A DNA stretch of 64,000 nt, taken from assembly GCF_014201585.1 (NCBI RefSeq), contig NZ_JACHES010000006.1:109974-173973 (forward strand), given 5' to 3'. The position numbers and the translations under genes were made by a program. This document shows, piece by piece, positions 1 to 9,339 of the stretch (positions are counted from its first letter, which is position 1; the number at the start of each line of letters is the position of its first letter). This DNA is from Anoxybacillus tengchongensis. GTDB lineage: Bacteria; Bacillota; Bacilli; Bacillales; Anoxybacillaceae. The notes beneath the pieces are model-generated. The model had not been told where the DNA came from, made no database searches, and was given only the letters and a program-made list of their open reading frames with translations.

Positions 1-1362
1 ACCAATCTTTAATGATTTAATTCCCGTTAATTCTCTCTCTTTCGCTTCTAACTGCGCAATCCATGTTTTCCCATTCCGACTAGCATCCCGAAATCGATCT
101 AACGTTTCGTTGTAACCATCTTTAATGATTCCACCCTCCTTCACAGAAAGCGGTGGATTTTCTTCAATTGCTTCTTCTAACAATTGAACAAGTTCTTCAC
201 AGGCATCTAACTGTTGTGCAAATGATTGAATGTGCTCATCACAAATTTGCATAAGAAGCGAGGAAATGAAAGGTACTTGTTTTAACGATTTTTTCAATTG
301 AATTAAATCACGCGCGTTCACATTTCCAAATGCCACACGTCCAGCTAACCGCTCTAAATCATATACACTGCGAAGGTATTCACGTAATTCTTGTCTTTCA
401 AAATAATGTATCAAAAATTGCTCCACGAAATGCAATCGCTGTTCGATTTTTTCACGATCTAATAGCGGACGATCAATCCATTGCTTAAGTAAACGCCCGC
501 CCATAGCGGTCATTGTCTCATCAAGAAGCCAAAAAACAGAACCAACTTTTCCTTTTGTTCTCATCGTTTCCGTTAACTCTAAATTCCGTTTGGAGTACAT
601 ATCAATTTTCATATGTGAATTAACTTCATACAGCTCGACCGGCTGCAAATGCGTCAAATTTCGTTTCTGTGTTTTTACTAAGTAATTCAATAATCTTCCA
701 AACGTCACGAGTAACTTTTCTTGTTTCAAATGTGAAACAACACGTTCACAAGCCGGTGGAATCATTGTTTCATCTTCACATGAAATCGTAAGAGCATATC
801 GTTCTTGTAGCGATTTCCATTGTTCTTTAGACGTCGTCGCAACAACAATTTCTTTTGTGCCAATGGAATAAATTTCATTGAACACATCTTCAAACGAATG
901 AAGAAGCGTGATACGGCTTTCCCCGGTTGTCAAATCTGTATACGCGAGTCCGTACGTACCATCTTCAAATGACGTCAATGAGGTTAAATAGTTGTTTGCT
1001 TTCTCTTCAAGCTGCTTCCCTTCCATAACCGTTCCTGGTGTAATGAGTTGAACAACTTCTCGGCGCACTACCCCTTTCGCTGTTTTTGGATCTTCAACTT
1101 GCTCACAAATCGCAACTTTATAACCTTTCTCAATCAAACGTTCGATGTACATAGCAGCCGAATGATAAGGCACCCCGCACATCGGTACGCGTTCTTCTCC
1201 CCCACCATCTCGGCTTGTAAGCGTAATTTCTAATTCTTGTGATGCTTTAATTGCATCTTCAAAAAACATTTCGTAAAAATCACCGAGGCGGAAAAATAAA
1301 AAAGCATCTTTATATTGTGACTTAATTGCTAAATATTGTTGAATCATCGGTGTATAAGCCAT
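1..1362 (-). CDS. mutS: DNA mismatch repair protein MutS (N-terminal part, cut by window edge)
   Basis: The open frame runs from an ATG at 1362 to the left edge without a stop, giving the first 454 residues of a protein normally about 850-900 long. It begins [20 protein letters not shown], followed by the [15 protein letters not shown] segment holding the Phe-x-Glu mismatch-reading motif of MutS domain I. Connector and lever domains follow (for example the stretch around [20 protein letters not shown]). The ATPase domain is outside the window. A GGAGGAAAG ribosome binding site lies directly upstream. MutS recognises base mismatches and recruits MutL. Its place beside cotE, ricA and miaB matches the Bacillus order, where mutL normally follows. 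Confidence 0.97.
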   Translation of the reverse strand, partial: MAYTPMIQQYLAIKSQYKDAFLFFRLGDFYEMFFEDAIKASQELEITLTSRDGGGEERVPMCGVPYHSAAMYIERLIEKGYKVAICEQVEDPKTAKGVVRREVVQLITPGTVMEGKQLEEKANNYLTSLTSFEDGTYGLAYTDLTTGESRITLLHSFEDVFNEIYSIGTKEIVVATTSKEQWKSLQERYALTISCEDETMIPPACERVVSHLKQEKLLVTFGRLLNYLVKTQKRNLTHLQPVELYEVNSHMKIDMYSKRNLELTETMRTKGKVGSVFWLLDETMTAMGGRLLKQWIDRPLLDREKIEQRLHFVEQFLIHYFERQELREYLRSVYDLERLAGRVAFGNVNARDLIQLKKSLKQVPFISSLLMQICDEHIQSFAQQLDACEELVQLLEEAIEENPPLSVKEGGIIKDGYNETLDRFRDASRNGKTWIAQLEAKERELTGIKSLKIG

Positions 1363-1413
1363 GATCTTTCCTCCAACATCCGAAATATTGACTTCAATTA
1401 TTATAACAAAAAT

Positions 1414-1445
1414 AAAAACTAGGAAGAACAAACTTCCTAGTTTTT
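1414..1445 (-). terminator. Intrinsic terminator of cotE
   Basis: A perfect 13-bp stem (AAAAACTAGGAAG with its complement, 6-nt loop) ends in a T run on the minus strand. The cotE stop codon lies within the upstream arm. Confidence 0.85.
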
Positions 1446-1973
1446 ATTGCTCCCTTCTTGAAGAAGCTCTTCATCTAACTGTTCTAATTCCGCTTCAATA
1501 TCTTCCTCTATTTCGTCTGATGATGTATCAACGACCGCAATACGTACTTTTGTTTCTCCGATGACTTCTGCAACAAACTCCCGCTCTACTTCGACAGTTA
1601 CTTTATTTCCGTTTGGAGCAATCGTACATTCTAAACAATTTGGTTGTTGAACAACGCGTGCAATCACTTCTTGTTCTTCACTAATAAGCTCTTCATTACG
1701 ATACTTTAACGGAATCATATCGGTGTACGATACTGTCTCTGTAAGCACTTCCGTTTTTGTATTATCGTTGTACGAATACCAAACATTCACATCATACTTG
1801 CCATGAATTTCAACATTGCGATCTACCTTTTTTGCTTCGTACCGATGATTAATAATCCAACAACCGAGCACGCTCGTTGGACGATGTTGAGCGGAAACCG
1901 TATGCGTCGATTGCGTAAACTTTCGGCCTTTTCCCACAACCGCCTTTGTGATAATCTCTCTGTATTGGGACAT
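1437..1973 (-). CDS. cotE: Spore outer coat morphogenetic protein CotE
   Basis: The product is 178 residues and starts [20 protein letters not shown], the conserved CotE beginning; the middle contains [12 protein letters not shown] and [13 protein letters not shown], and the tail is strongly acidic ([18 protein letters not shown]), all CotE hallmarks. An upstream in-frame ATG at 2006 exists, but the ATG at 1973 has GAGGAGGG eight bases upstream and fits the family start. CotE builds the outer coat around the forespore. It sits between ricA and mutS. A SigK-type promoter and a SigE-type -10 lie upstream, which agrees with the two-stage mother-cell expression known for Bacillus subtilis cotE. 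Confidence 0.96.
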   Translation of the reverse strand: MSQYREIITKAVVGKGRKFTQSTHTVSAQHRPTSVLGCWIINHRYEAKKVDRNVEIHGKYDVNVWYSYNDNTKTEVLTETVSYTDMIPLKYRNEELISEEQEVIARVVQQPNCLECTIAPNGNKVTVEVEREFVAEVIGETKVRIAVVDTSSDEIEEDIEAELEQLDEELLQEGSNKN

Positions 1974-2008
1974 GAAACAAACCCTCCTCAAAAATGCATT
2001 GTTCATTT

Positions 2009-2035
2009 TATCCTATGCATGAGAAACATAAAAGT
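2009..2035 (-). promoter_or_regulatory. SigK-type promoter of cotE
   Basis: On the minus strand AC, 16 bases, then CATAGGATA, an exact fit to the SigK pattern AC-N16/17-CATANNNTA. The predicted start site is about 25 bases upstream of the cotE start codon. Confidence 0.6.
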
Positions 2036-2067
2036 GTACATAAAAAAACAATCATTCCGTATAGTTC

Positions 2068-2075
2068 ATTGTATG
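2068..2075 (-). promoter_or_regulatory. SigE-type -10 (CATACAAT) upstream of cotE
   Basis: CATACAAT on the minus strand equals the SigE -10 consensus. The matching -35 is not at ideal spacing, so this is weaker than the SigK site. Bacillus subtilis cotE also has an upstream SigE and a downstream SigK promoter. Confidence 0.35.
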
Positions 2076-2108
2076 CAACTCATTCGAAATATGTACAAAA
2101 AACATAAA

Positions 2109-2135
2109 AAAGAGCCCATATAAAATGGACTCTTT
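2109..2135 (-). terminator. Intrinsic terminator after ricA
   Basis: AAAGAGTCCAT pairs with ATGGGCTCTTT (one U-G pair) followed by T residues on the minus strand. It overlaps the ricA stop codon. Confidence 0.75.
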
Positions 2136-2565
2136 AATGACAATGTCCGCAATGGCTATGTTTCACTTGAGCGCCTGTTTCTCCTCGCAACACATCTCCG
2201 CCCGTTGATGTAATAATTTCATCTGTTACTGTCTTTGAAATAGTGGAAGCAACAAGTTGCAATAAATCGTTAATTTCTACTTGCGATTGTTTAAATTGTT
2301 CCACAATTGGAATTTCTGAGAGCTGTTCGTAAATGTCATCAATTTCTGCTTCTACTTTTTTTAATGCTTCAACTTTGCCGTAATGTTGCAAATTTACAGC
2401 TTGTTTTTGTAATGATTTCATTTTAGAAATCATCGTGCGCACTTTTTCATTTTCATGAATTTTCGCTTCTGCTTGTTTAAAAATCTCTACTTCTTCTGTT
2501 TCAGCAATCATTTTAGCCAATTCTTTTGCTTTTTGTACGATGTCATCTTTCGTATATTTCGCCAC
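2134..2565 (-). CDS. ricA: RicA (YmcA), subunit of the RicAFT RNA-maturation complex
   Basis: A 143-residue, largely helical protein starting MAKYTKDDIVQKAKELAKMI, with the YlbF/YmcA-family core (residues about 20-110, rich in Lys/Glu heptads). The C-terminus ends HSHCGHCH, so two cysteines and several histidines sit together and could help hold a cluster. In Bacillus subtilis RicA, RicF and RicT form a complex carrying iron-sulfur clusters that works with RNase Y in mRNA processing and supports biofilm and sporulation decisions. The gene begins one base after the miaB stop, so the two are surely co-transcribed; rny lies in the same block. Confidence 0.93.
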   Translation of the reverse strand: MAKYTKDDIVQKAKELAKMIAETEEVEIFKQAEAKIHENEKVRTMISKMKSLQKQAVNLQHYGKVEALKKVEAEIDDIYEQLSEIPIVEQFKQSQVEINDLLQLVASTISKTVTDEIITSTGGDVLRGETGAQVKHSHCGHCH

Positions 2566-2566
2566 G

Positions 2567-4147
2567 TTATTTCACCTCAATCGTTTCTTCTACCATTTCT
2601 CCGTTTAACGTCCATGTTTTCGCCTCTGTAATTCGTACTTTTACAAGTTGACCAATTGCTGACTTAGGACCAACGAAGTTAACAAGCTTGTTTTTACGTG
2701 TATATCCAGCGAGAACATTCGGGTTGTTTTTACTTTCCCCTTCTACTAATACTTCGACAACTTGCCCCTCGTACTCCTTCATTTTTCTCGCAGAAATTTC
2801 GTTCACTAATGCATTTAATCGTTGTAAACGTTCTTTTTTCACTTCCATCGGTACGTTGTCGACCATTTTTGCTGCTGGCGTCCCTTCACGTGGCGAGTAA
2901 ATGAACGTAAATGCAGAATCAAATTCTACCTCACGATATAGCGACAACGTTTCTTCAAACTGCTCGTCTGTTTCATTCGGAAAACCGACAATGATGTCTG
3001 TTGTGAGCGCTACACCAGGAATTGCTTCTTTAATTTTGCGAACAAGCTCTAAATATTGTTCACGTGTATATTTACGTGCCATCATTTTTAACACTTCACT
3101 ACTTCCCGATTGAACCGGTAAGTGAATGTGCTCCACTAAATTTCCGCCTTTCGCTAACACTTCGATTAAACGGTCATCAAAATCACGTGGATGACTTGTT
3201 GTGAAACGAATACGTGGAATATCAATTTTACGTAATTCATCCATTAAATCACCAAGACCATATTTCATATCAGTAAAATCTTTTCCATACGCATTCACGT
3301 TTTGACCTAAAAGCGTAATTTCCTTATATCCTTGTGCTGCTAAATGCCGCACTTCTTGAATAATATCTTCTGGACGACGGCTCCGTTCTTTTCCGCGCGT
3401 ATACGGAACGATGCAGTACGTACAAAACTTATCGCAACCGTACATAATATTAACCCATGCTTTAATATTTCCTTTGCGCACTTTTGGTAAGTTTTCGATA
3501 ACGTCGCCTTCTTTTGACCATACTTCAACAACCATTTCTTTTGACATGTACGCCTCTTTCAAAATATACGGAAGACGATGAATATTATGCGTACCGAAAA
3601 TCATATCAACGTATTGGAATTGTTTTAAAATTTTATTGACGACCGATTCTTCTTGCGACATACAGCCACATACACCGAGCAATAAATCAGGATTGTTTTG
3701 CTTCAACGGCTTTAAGTGACCAATTTCTCCGAATACTTTATTCTCCGCATTTTCACGAATCGCACACGTATTTAATAAAATGACGTTGGCATCTTCTGGA
3801 CGATCCGTCGGCTCATAACCGAGCGCCATAAAAATTCCAGCCATCACTTCTGTGTCGTGCTCATTCATTTGACAGCCGTACGTACGAATGTAAAATTTAC
3901 GGCCGTTCCCCATACCGCGAAACTCTTCTGGAATCGAAAAATCTTTATGATATTTCACTTCCTCTTTCCCGCGTTTTTTCGCCTCTTTTAAAGATGGTGG
4001 CACAAATACAGTTGAAAAATATTTTTCATAGTCTTGACTCGTTTTTTGCTTTAAACGTTGCAAATTTTCATCCAAAGCGGATTTTTTGTCCGTTGGATGA
4101 TCAGTTTCAATTTGTGCTGTGTACTGTAAACGTTGTTTTTCGTTCAT
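2567..4147 (-). CDS. miaB: tRNA (N6-isopentenyl adenosine-37-C2)-methylthiotransferase MiaB
   Basis: A 526-residue radical-SAM enzyme that adds the methylthio group to i6A37 of tRNAs. The N-terminal methylthiotransferase domain has cysteines at about 92 (YGCQMN), 128 (NTCAIRE) and 162 (VCGCM) for the auxiliary 4Fe-4S cluster. The radical-SAM motif CDKFCTYC lies at 238-245 and a TRAM domain ends the protein. An N-terminal extension of roughly 80 residues before the first domain is usual for Bacillus MiaB (ymcB). The start has GAAAGGAGA upstream. It heads the miaB-ricA operon. Length agrees with the family (about 510). Confidence 0.97.
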   Translation of the reverse strand: MNEKQRLQYTAQIETDHPTDKKSALDENLQRLKQKTSQDYEKYFSTVFVPPSLKEAKKRGKEEVKYHKDFSIPEEFRGMGNGRKFYIRTYGCQMNEHDTEVMAGIFMALGYEPTDRPEDANVILLNTCAIRENAENKVFGEIGHLKPLKQNNPDLLLGVCGCMSQEESVVNKILKQFQYVDMIFGTHNIHRLPYILKEAYMSKEMVVEVWSKEGDVIENLPKVRKGNIKAWVNIMYGCDKFCTYCIVPYTRGKERSRRPEDIIQEVRHLAAQGYKEITLLGQNVNAYGKDFTDMKYGLGDLMDELRKIDIPRIRFTTSHPRDFDDRLIEVLAKGGNLVEHIHLPVQSGSSEVLKMMARKYTREQYLELVRKIKEAIPGVALTTDIIVGFPNETDEQFEETLSLYREVEFDSAFTFIYSPREGTPAAKMVDNVPMEVKKERLQRLNALVNEISARKMKEYEGQVVEVLVEGESKNNPNVLAGYTRKNKLVNFVGPKSAIGQLVKVRITEAKTWTLNGEMVEETIEVK

Positions 4148-4230
4148 CGTTATTTCTCCTTTCTTTTATTCGCACGTGCACACTAACATAGTATATTATT
4201 TTCCGGACTTTTAAACAATGTTTTTCCATA

Positions 4231-4262
4231 AAAAAGAGGATGGCTTTCACCACCCTCTTTTC
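4231..4262 (-). terminator. Intrinsic terminator after korB
   Basis: A 12-bp stem AAAAGAGGGTGG / CCATCCTCTTTT with one wobble pair and a T run on the minus strand, directly after the korB stop. Confidence 0.85.
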
Positions 4263-4266
4263 TTTC

Positions 4267-5133
4267 TTACATAAATTCTCCCACAAGTTGATCGAATTTT
4301 TCTTTACTAATTGTTAAATCCGCTTCTGTCAGCGGTTTTTCGCTGTAACCTGGCACAAGGTCTTGATATGATTTACGCTCTTTATTTTGATAAATAAGCC
4401 CTGTAACGAGTCCTTTATGTTTCATTAACGTTTGCATCGCCATTTCGCGATTAGATGGATCATACCCTTCAATAGAACTCAAACTCGTTAAATTGTCTTT
4501 AAACCAATCGTATGTGTTCACTTTATTGTACGTGACGCAAGGGCTAAATACGTTAATGAGCGAGAACCCTTTATGCTTCATTCCTTCTTCAATTAATTGC
4601 GTCAATTCTTTTAAGTCGCTAGAAAAGCTTTGAGCGACAAACGTTGCTCCTGCAGTTAACGCCATTTCCATAATCGACAATGCTGGTTCAACTGAACCTT
4701 GTGGCGTACTTTTCGTTTTAAAGCCCACTTCACTACGCGGTGATGTTTGACCTTTTGTTAAACCATAAATTTGGTTGTCCATGACGATGTACGTAATGTC
4801 GATATTACGACGAATCGCATGAATCGTATGTCCCATTCCGATCGCAAATCCATCACCGTCACCACCAGCAGCAATGACAGTCAAGTCGCGATTGGCCATT
4901 TTCACCCCTTGAGCAATTGGGAGTGCCCGACCGTGAACACCGTGAAAACCGTATGAATTAATGTAACCAGAAATACGCCCGGAACAACCAATTCCAGATA
5001 CAACAACAAGCTCATGTGGTTCAAGTCCAACGTTGGCAGCTGCGCGTTGAATGGCTGCTTGCACGGAAAAGTCACCACAACCTGGACACCAGTTCGGTTT
5101 AATGTTATTTCGGAAATCTTTAAATGTCGCCAT
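4267..5133 (-). CDS. korB: 2-oxoacid:ferredoxin oxidoreductase, beta subunit
   Basis: The 288-residue TPP-binding subunit. Near the start is NWCPGCGDFSV, the conserved cysteine motif of this subunit. GGDGDGFAIG and then MDNQIYGLTKGQTSPRS form the thiamine-diphosphate and Mg binding region. The start chosen is ATG at 5133, two bases after the korA stop, with AAGGAG 11 bases upstream; an earlier ATG at 5154 would overlap korA and has no good ribosome binding site. Together with KorA it decarboxylates a 2-oxoacid, probably 2-oxoglutarate, to the acyl-CoA while reducing ferredoxin. The exact substrate cannot be read from sequence. Confidence 0.94.
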   Translation of the reverse strand: MATFKDFRNNIKPNWCPGCGDFSVQAAIQRAAANVGLEPHELVVVSGIGCSGRISGYINSYGFHGVHGRALPIAQGVKMANRDLTVIAAGGDGDGFAIGMGHTIHAIRRNIDITYIVMDNQIYGLTKGQTSPRSEVGFKTKSTPQGSVEPALSIMEMALTAGATFVAQSFSSDLKELTQLIEEGMKHKGFSLINVFSPCVTYNKVNTYDWFKDNLTSLSSIEGYDPSNREMAMQTLMKHKGLVTGLIYQNKERKSYQDLVPGYSEKPLTEADLTISKEKFDQLVGEFM

Positions 5134-5135
5134 GT

Positions 5136-6872
5136 TTAAAACAACTCCTTGCATTTTGTATAAACTTCGTGCGGTAAGAACGGGTTGCCATCATATTTCA
5201 ACACGTTAAATACTTTCTCAGCATGTCCAACGTTCATTTTTAAAATGTTGGCAAGTTGTCCTGTTGCATTATTTTCAACAACAACAACTTTTTTCGCTGA
5301 TTGCACGAGCGGCAACATGTCTTCAGTTGGGAACGGATGAATGAGACGAACGTGTGCATGGTTTACTTTGATACCATCTCGCTCTAAACGTTCCATCGCT
5401 TCTTCAATCGCTCCACGCGTGGAGTTAAACCCAACGATTAATAAATCCGCTTCTTCATGCTTCACATGTTTATGAACTGGTGTCGGGAATTGAATATGTT
5501 TTAGTTTGCGTAAACGCTTATCCATTTGCGAAATACGATTCGCTGCTACTTCAGAAGGACGACCCGTTTCATCGTGCTCCACGCCTGTGACGTGATGAAT
5601 GCCATTTTTCATTCCAGGCAATACACGCGGTGACACGCCGTCTTCTGTCACTTCATATCGTTTAAAACAACCTTTGTCTGGAATTTCAGGAAGCTCCCCT
5701 GTTACGAGCTTGCCACGACGAATTTCAATTTTGTCGTATTCTAGCGGTTCAACAGTTTGCTTACCTAGCGAAAGTTGCAAGTCTGTTAAAACGATGACTG
5801 GACATTGATACTCTTCTGCAATATTAAACGCTTCAACCATATCGTAAAACGCTTCTTGCACAGTACTCGGCGCCATGACAACTTTCGGAATTTCCCCGTG
5901 CGTACCGTAAATCATTGCCATTAAATCTGACTGTTCTTGTTTTGTCGGAAGACCTGTGCTTGGACCACCGCGCTGCGTATCAACAATGACAATTGGTGTT
6001 TCTGTAATTCCAGCTAATCCGATCGCTTCCATCATAAGCGAAAGACCAGGTCCAGCGGAAGCTGTCAACGTGCGTACACCCGCATAGTTTGCGCCAATAG
6101 CCATTGTACAAGCTGCGATTTCATCTTCTGTTTGAATGACTGTGCCACCGAACTGTGGAAGCTTTTTAATTAAGTATTCCATAATTTCAGATGCTGGCGT
6201 AATTGGGTAAGCCGCCATAAAACGAGCGCCACCAGCAAGTGCGCCAAGCGCAATTGCATCGTTTCCAATCATAAACATTCTCTTTTTTCCATCTGCCTTA
6301 TCAAGTTGCATTAATTGAATGTTGTCACCAAGTTGTTCACGCATAAACTGAGCGCCCGCTCTGATCGCTTCCATGTTTTTAGCAACGACTTGTTCACCTT
6401 TGCGACCGAAAATCTCCTGAACGACCCCTTCATATACGCTAATATCGAGACCGAGTACTGCGCTAGAAGCTCCGACTGCAACCATGTTTTTCATTAACGC
6501 TGTTCCTAATTCTGTTGCGATATCTGTAAATGGAACCGCATACAACGTAGCTTTTGACTCATCGGGAATTGTAGGATTAAACTTCGCGTCTGCAATGACG
6601 ATCCCACCTTGACGCAACTCGTGAAAGTTAAAATCAATTGTCTCTTGGTCAAAAGCTACTAATATATCAAGATCATCGGCAATCGAACGAACTTGTGTTG
6701 TGCTAACACGAATTTTATTGTTCGTGTGACCACCTTTAATTCGAGATGAAAAGTGGCGATAACCGTATAAATAGTAGCCTAGTCGGTTGAGCGCAATGGA
6801 GAATATCTCTCCCGTACTTTCAATACCTTCCCCTTGTTGTCCTCCAACTTTCCATGAAAGTTGACTAATCAT
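5136..6872 (-). CDS. korA: 2-oxoacid:ferredoxin oxidoreductase, alpha subunit with fused gamma domain
   Basis: 578 residues. The N-terminal gamma-type domain (about 1-185) contains VGGQQGEGIEST and HFSSRIKGGHTNNKIR. The alpha pyrimidine domain begins near 205 (GALAGGARFMAAYPITPASE, with the YPITPAS signature), and a transketolase-C-like domain ends the chain. The gamma-alpha fusion is typical of the two-subunit enzyme found in aerobic Bacillaceae. The ATG has AAAGGGGTG upstream. The enzyme needs ferredoxin as electron acceptor; none is encoded nearby. A TATAAT element about 50 bases upstream and a cre-like sequence further up suggest its own, possibly CcpA-affected, promoter. Confidence 0.95.
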   Translation of the reverse strand: MISQLSWKVGGQQGEGIESTGEIFSIALNRLGYYLYGYRHFSSRIKGGHTNNKIRVSTTQVRSIADDLDILVAFDQETIDFNFHELRQGGIVIADAKFNPTIPDESKATLYAVPFTDIATELGTALMKNMVAVGASSAVLGLDISVYEGVVQEIFGRKGEQVVAKNMEAIRAGAQFMREQLGDNIQLMQLDKADGKKRMFMIGNDAIALGALAGGARFMAAYPITPASEIMEYLIKKLPQFGGTVIQTEDEIAACTMAIGANYAGVRTLTASAGPGLSLMMEAIGLAGITETPIVIVDTQRGGPSTGLPTKQEQSDLMAMIYGTHGEIPKVVMAPSTVQEAFYDMVEAFNIAEEYQCPVIVLTDLQLSLGKQTVEPLEYDKIEIRRGKLVTGELPEIPDKGCFKRYEVTEDGVSPRVLPGMKNGIHHVTGVEHDETGRPSEVAANRISQMDKRLRKLKHIQFPTPVHKHVKHEEADLLIVGFNSTRGAIEEAMERLERDGIKVNHAHVRLIHPFPTEDMLPLVQSAKKVVVVENNATGQLANILKMNVGHAEKVFNVLKYDGNPFLPHEVYTKCKELF

Positions 6873-6920
6873 GTCTTACACCCCTTTAAAGTTCCATCAA
6901 TTGTGACGTAACATTGTACG

Positions 6921-6926
6921 ATTATA
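6921..6926 (-). promoter_or_regulatory. Probable korA -10 element
   Basis: TATAAT on the minus strand 49 bases before the korA start. The -35 region at 17-18 bases is only a T-rich stretch, so activation or a weak promoter is possible. Confidence 0.45.
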
Positions 6927-6992
6927 AGTGTAGCACTTTTCCAAAAAAAGCTCTACCATTTCGCTTAATAAATTTTTTGAAAAATTTCATAT

Positions 6993-7006
6993 ACTAAACG
7001 CTTTCA
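6993..7006 (-). promoter_or_regulatory. cre-like site upstream of korA
   Basis: TGAAAGCGTTTAGT on the minus strand matches the CcpA operator TGWAANCGNTNWCA except at the last two positions. It is centred about 86 bases upstream of the predicted start site, between the dipeptidase gene and korA. Confidence 0.35.
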
Positions 7007-7073
7007 TTCTAGCCCTATTGCAAAAAAATTGCAACATATTTGTTACAAAAATGTGAATTTTTCTTCCGATTTT

Positions 7074-7997
7074 TTATTGAGGAATTCGCTCATAAAAATT
7101 GCAAAACAAAAATTTTTTCACTTGTTCTTCTTTAAAATGTTTTAGCAACTCATTAATGAAATGGGTGTAATGGGAAACATTTGCTAATTGATCAACTGTG
7201 TCAAAAATGCCATCAAAATCAGACCCAAAACCAATATGATTTTCCCCACCTAATGAACAAATATGGTCGATATGGCGCAATACATCTGTTACGGTCGTTG
7301 TTTGCGTGTCATGACGTAAAAATTGTGGAACAAACGTCACACCGATGACTCCGTTTTTCTTAATGAGAGCTTGAATTTGATCATCGCGCAAATTGCGAGG
7401 ATGCGGGCAAAGCGTATACGCATTTGAATGCGAAGCAATCGGATAATGGGCTAATTCAATGACATCCCAAAATGCTCGTTCACTTAAATGTGACACATCT
7501 GTCCAGCATTGTTGTTCGTTCAATAAATGAACAACTTCTTTACCAAATTGTGTTAAACCTCCCCCTCGTTGCTCGAGCGCCCCATCCGCTACCATATTCG
7601 CATCATTCCACGTTAAACCAACAGAACGAACACCTAGTCGAAGAAGTGTACGCAGTTGCGTTAAACTTTCACCAATGGCTTCACATCCTTCTAATGTGAG
7701 CATAGCTCCAATTTCATTCGGCTGTAATTGATCAATTTCTTTTTTTGAGCGAACAACTTTCATATGTGGCTGTGACACAATCTTCTCATAAAAATAATCA
7801 ATCATCTCTAACGCTACAAAAAAACGTGACTCAGGTCTTACATGTTTTGGGATATAAATCGCAAATCCTTGTACAGTTACACCAGCCTGCTTTAGTCCAT
7901 CATATGTTACATGCAATGATGAGCTACTTTCAAATGATAAATCTTGATCACAAAATATTTGATATAACACATCACAATGGGCATCAAATATACGCAC
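7074..7997 (-). CDS. Membrane dipeptidase family (peptidase M19)
   Basis: 307 residues beginning MRIFDAHCDVL, where DAHCD supplies the first zinc ligands (HxD). LTLEGCEAIGES holds the bridging Glu, TDVSHLSERAF and IASHSNAYTLCPHPRNL supply further His ligands, and GFGSDFDGI carries the late Asp of renal-dipeptidase-like enzymes. It probably hydrolyses dipeptides in the cytoplasm, as no signal peptide is seen. GTG at 7997 is chosen because GGAGGG lies six bases upstream; the ATG two codons earlier is too close to that site, and an ATG at 8039 lies in the spoVS terminator. The gene sits between spoVS and korA, as in Geobacillus. Confidence 0.9.
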   Translation of the reverse strand: MRIFDAHCDVLYQIFCDQDLSFESSSSLHVTYDGLKQAGVTVQGFAIYIPKHVRPESRFFVALEMIDYFYEKIVSQPHMKVVRSKKEIDQLQPNEIGAMLTLEGCEAIGESLTQLRTLLRLGVRSVGLTWNDANMVADGALEQRGGGLTQFGKEVVHLLNEQQCWTDVSHLSERAFWDVIELAHYPIASHSNAYTLCPHPRNLRDDQIQALIKKNGVIGVTFVPQFLRHDTQTTTVTDVLRHIDHICSLGGENHIGFGSDFDGIFDTVDQLANVSHYTHFINELLKHFKEEQVKKFLFCNFYERIPQ

Positions 7998-8017
7998 AAT
8001 CATCCCTCCACAAAAAT

Positions 8018-8046
8018 AACCTGTTTGCTTGTGTAGCAAACAGGTT
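8018..8046 (-). terminator. Intrinsic terminator after spoVS
   Basis: Perfect 11-bp stem AACCTGTTTGC with 7-nt loop, then ATTTTTG on the minus strand, placed between spoVS and the dipeptidase gene. Confidence 0.8.
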
Positions 8047-8054
8047 TATTTGTA

Positions 8055-8315
8055 TTAACGCGGCTCCACAATAAGCTTGATTGCTGTCCGCTCTTCCCCA
8101 TCAATTTCAATGTCCGTAAATGCAGGAATACAAATAAGATCAACTCCGCTCGGTGCTACAAATCCTCGCGCGATCGCTACTGCCTTAACGGCTTGATTTA
8201 ATGCACCTGCGCCAATTGCTTGAATTTCAGCTGCACCGCGTTCTCTCAACACGCCTGCAAGTGCACCAGCTACGGAATTAGGATTAGACTTTGCTGAAAC
8301 TTTTAATATTTCCAT
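8055..8315 (-). CDS. spoVS: Stage V sporulation protein S
   Basis: 86 residues starting MEILKVSAKSNPNSVAGALA, nearly invariant in SpoVS, with the Alba-like fold expected for the family (AIARGFVAPSGVDLICIPAF). It is full length. SpoVS affects septation, engulfment-stage progression and coat assembly; its molecular action is not well defined and nucleic-acid binding is inferred from the fold. GAGGAGGAG lies eight bases before the ATG. A SigH-like promoter lies upstream, which agrees with the SigH control known for the Bacillus subtilis gene. Confidence 0.97.
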   Translation of the reverse strand: MEILKVSAKSNPNSVAGALAGVLRERGAAEIQAIGAGALNQAVKAVAIARGFVAPSGVDLICIPAFTDIEIDGEERTAIKLIVEPR

Positions 8316-8375
8316 TTCTAGCTCCTCCTCATTTCTAACAATTGCTTGTAAAAAAAGTTGTACTGTTCATTATAT

Positions 8376-8403
8376 ATTCGACCCTGTTTGCTTGTATTCC
8401 TGC
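8376..8403 (-). promoter_or_regulatory. SigH-type promoter of spoVS
   Basis: On the minus strand GCAGGAATAC, about 13 bases, then CGAATAT, matching the SigH pattern RNAGGAWWW-N12/14-RNNGAATWW. Confidence 0.55.
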
Positions 8404-8442
8404 TACTATATGTATTTTTTCTGAAAAATCTTAAAAGAGGAA

Positions 8443-9237
8443 CTAGTCAAAATACGGATGGTCGTCATTGATCATAATCCGTTGAATCGATTTCGTTTTT
8501 CCGCTTTTTTCATCTACCTCAATGAGCACAGCATTCAACTGCGCGCGACCTGTTGTGACTTCAAACCGAACCGGTAAACCCGTTAAAAATTTGCGTAATA
8601 CCGCCTCACGATCTACTCCTAAAACCCCATCATAAGGACCCGTCATACCGACATCGGTAATATAACCTGTTCCGTTTGGCAAAATGCGTGAGTCAGCCGT
8701 TTGAACGTGTGTATGCGTGCCAACAACAGCGCTTACTCGCCCATCTAAATACCATCCCATTGCTTGTTTCTCACTCGTTGCTTCCGCATGAAAATCAACA
8801 AGAATGAAAGGAGTTCGCGCGAGCGCCATTTCTACCAATTCGTCCGCTTTTTTAAATGGGCAATCAATCGCTGGCAAAAATGTTCTTCCTTGCAAATTGA
8901 TTACTGCGACTTCATATCCCTCTACTTGAATAAACACGATCCCTTTTCCAGGTGTACCTGCTGGAAAATTTGCCGGACGGACAAGTACTTTCGCTTGATC
9001 AATAAATTCGAAAATTTCACGATTATCCCACGAATGATTTCCAAGCGTCACCACATGTACTCCCATCTCTAAAAAACGGCGATATATTTTTTCGGTCATC
9101 CCTTTCCCACCAGCAGCATTTTCGCCGTTAACAACAATCACATGTGGCTTATATTTTGCCTTTAGTTTCGGGACGTATTCATCAACCATTTTTCTCCCCG
9201 GCTGTCCAACAACATCACCGATAAATAATATTTTCAT
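8443..9237 (-). CDS. ymdB: Metallophosphodiesterase YmdB
   Basis: 264 residues starting MKILFIGDVVGQPGRKMV. Metal-binding motifs of the calcineurin-like YmdB family are visible: GDVVG, VNGENAAGGKG, LGNHSWDNREI, VDFHAE and GTHTHVQTAD, supplying a di-metal site. Bacillus subtilis YmdB hydrolyses 2',3'-cyclic nucleotides and influences the choice between motility and biofilm matrix. The ATG at 9237 has AAAGGG eight bases upstream; the frame is open further upstream but that part is not conserved. It lies just downstream of rny, as in other Bacillus. Confidence 0.95.
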   Translation of the reverse strand: MKILFIGDVVGQPGRKMVDEYVPKLKAKYKPHVIVVNGENAAGGKGMTEKIYRRFLEMGVHVVTLGNHSWDNREIFEFIDQAKVLVRPANFPAGTPGKGIVFIQVEGYEVAVINLQGRTFLPAIDCPFKKADELVEMALARTPFILVDFHAEATSEKQAMGWYLDGRVSAVVGTHTHVQTADSRILPNGTGYITDVGMTGPYDGVLGVDREAVLRKFLTGLPVRFEVTTGRAQLNAVLIEVDEKSGKTKSIQRIMINDDHPYFD

Positions 9238-9307
9238 CGTATTACCCTTTCTATACTCATGATTTCTATTTTTCAGTTTCGCACAAAATAAAGCGTTTAT
9301 CAATACG

Positions 9308-9339
9308 AAAAAGCTACCCCATATGAGGAGTAGCTTTTA
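9308..9339 (-). terminator. Intrinsic terminator after rny
   Basis: AAAAGCTAC arms with an inner CC/GG pairing, followed by TTTT on the minus strand, overlapping the rny stop. Readthrough would enter ymdB. Confidence 0.75.

Noticed and set aside
1803..2123. Plus-strand open frame of 106 codons antisense to cotE and its promoters
   Set aside because: It covers the cotE start, SigK promoter and terminator of ricA, and lacks a ribosome binding site.
8764..9072. Open frame of 102 codons on the plus strand inside ymdB
   Set aside because: It is antisense to a clearly conserved gene, has no ribosome binding site and its product shows no motif.
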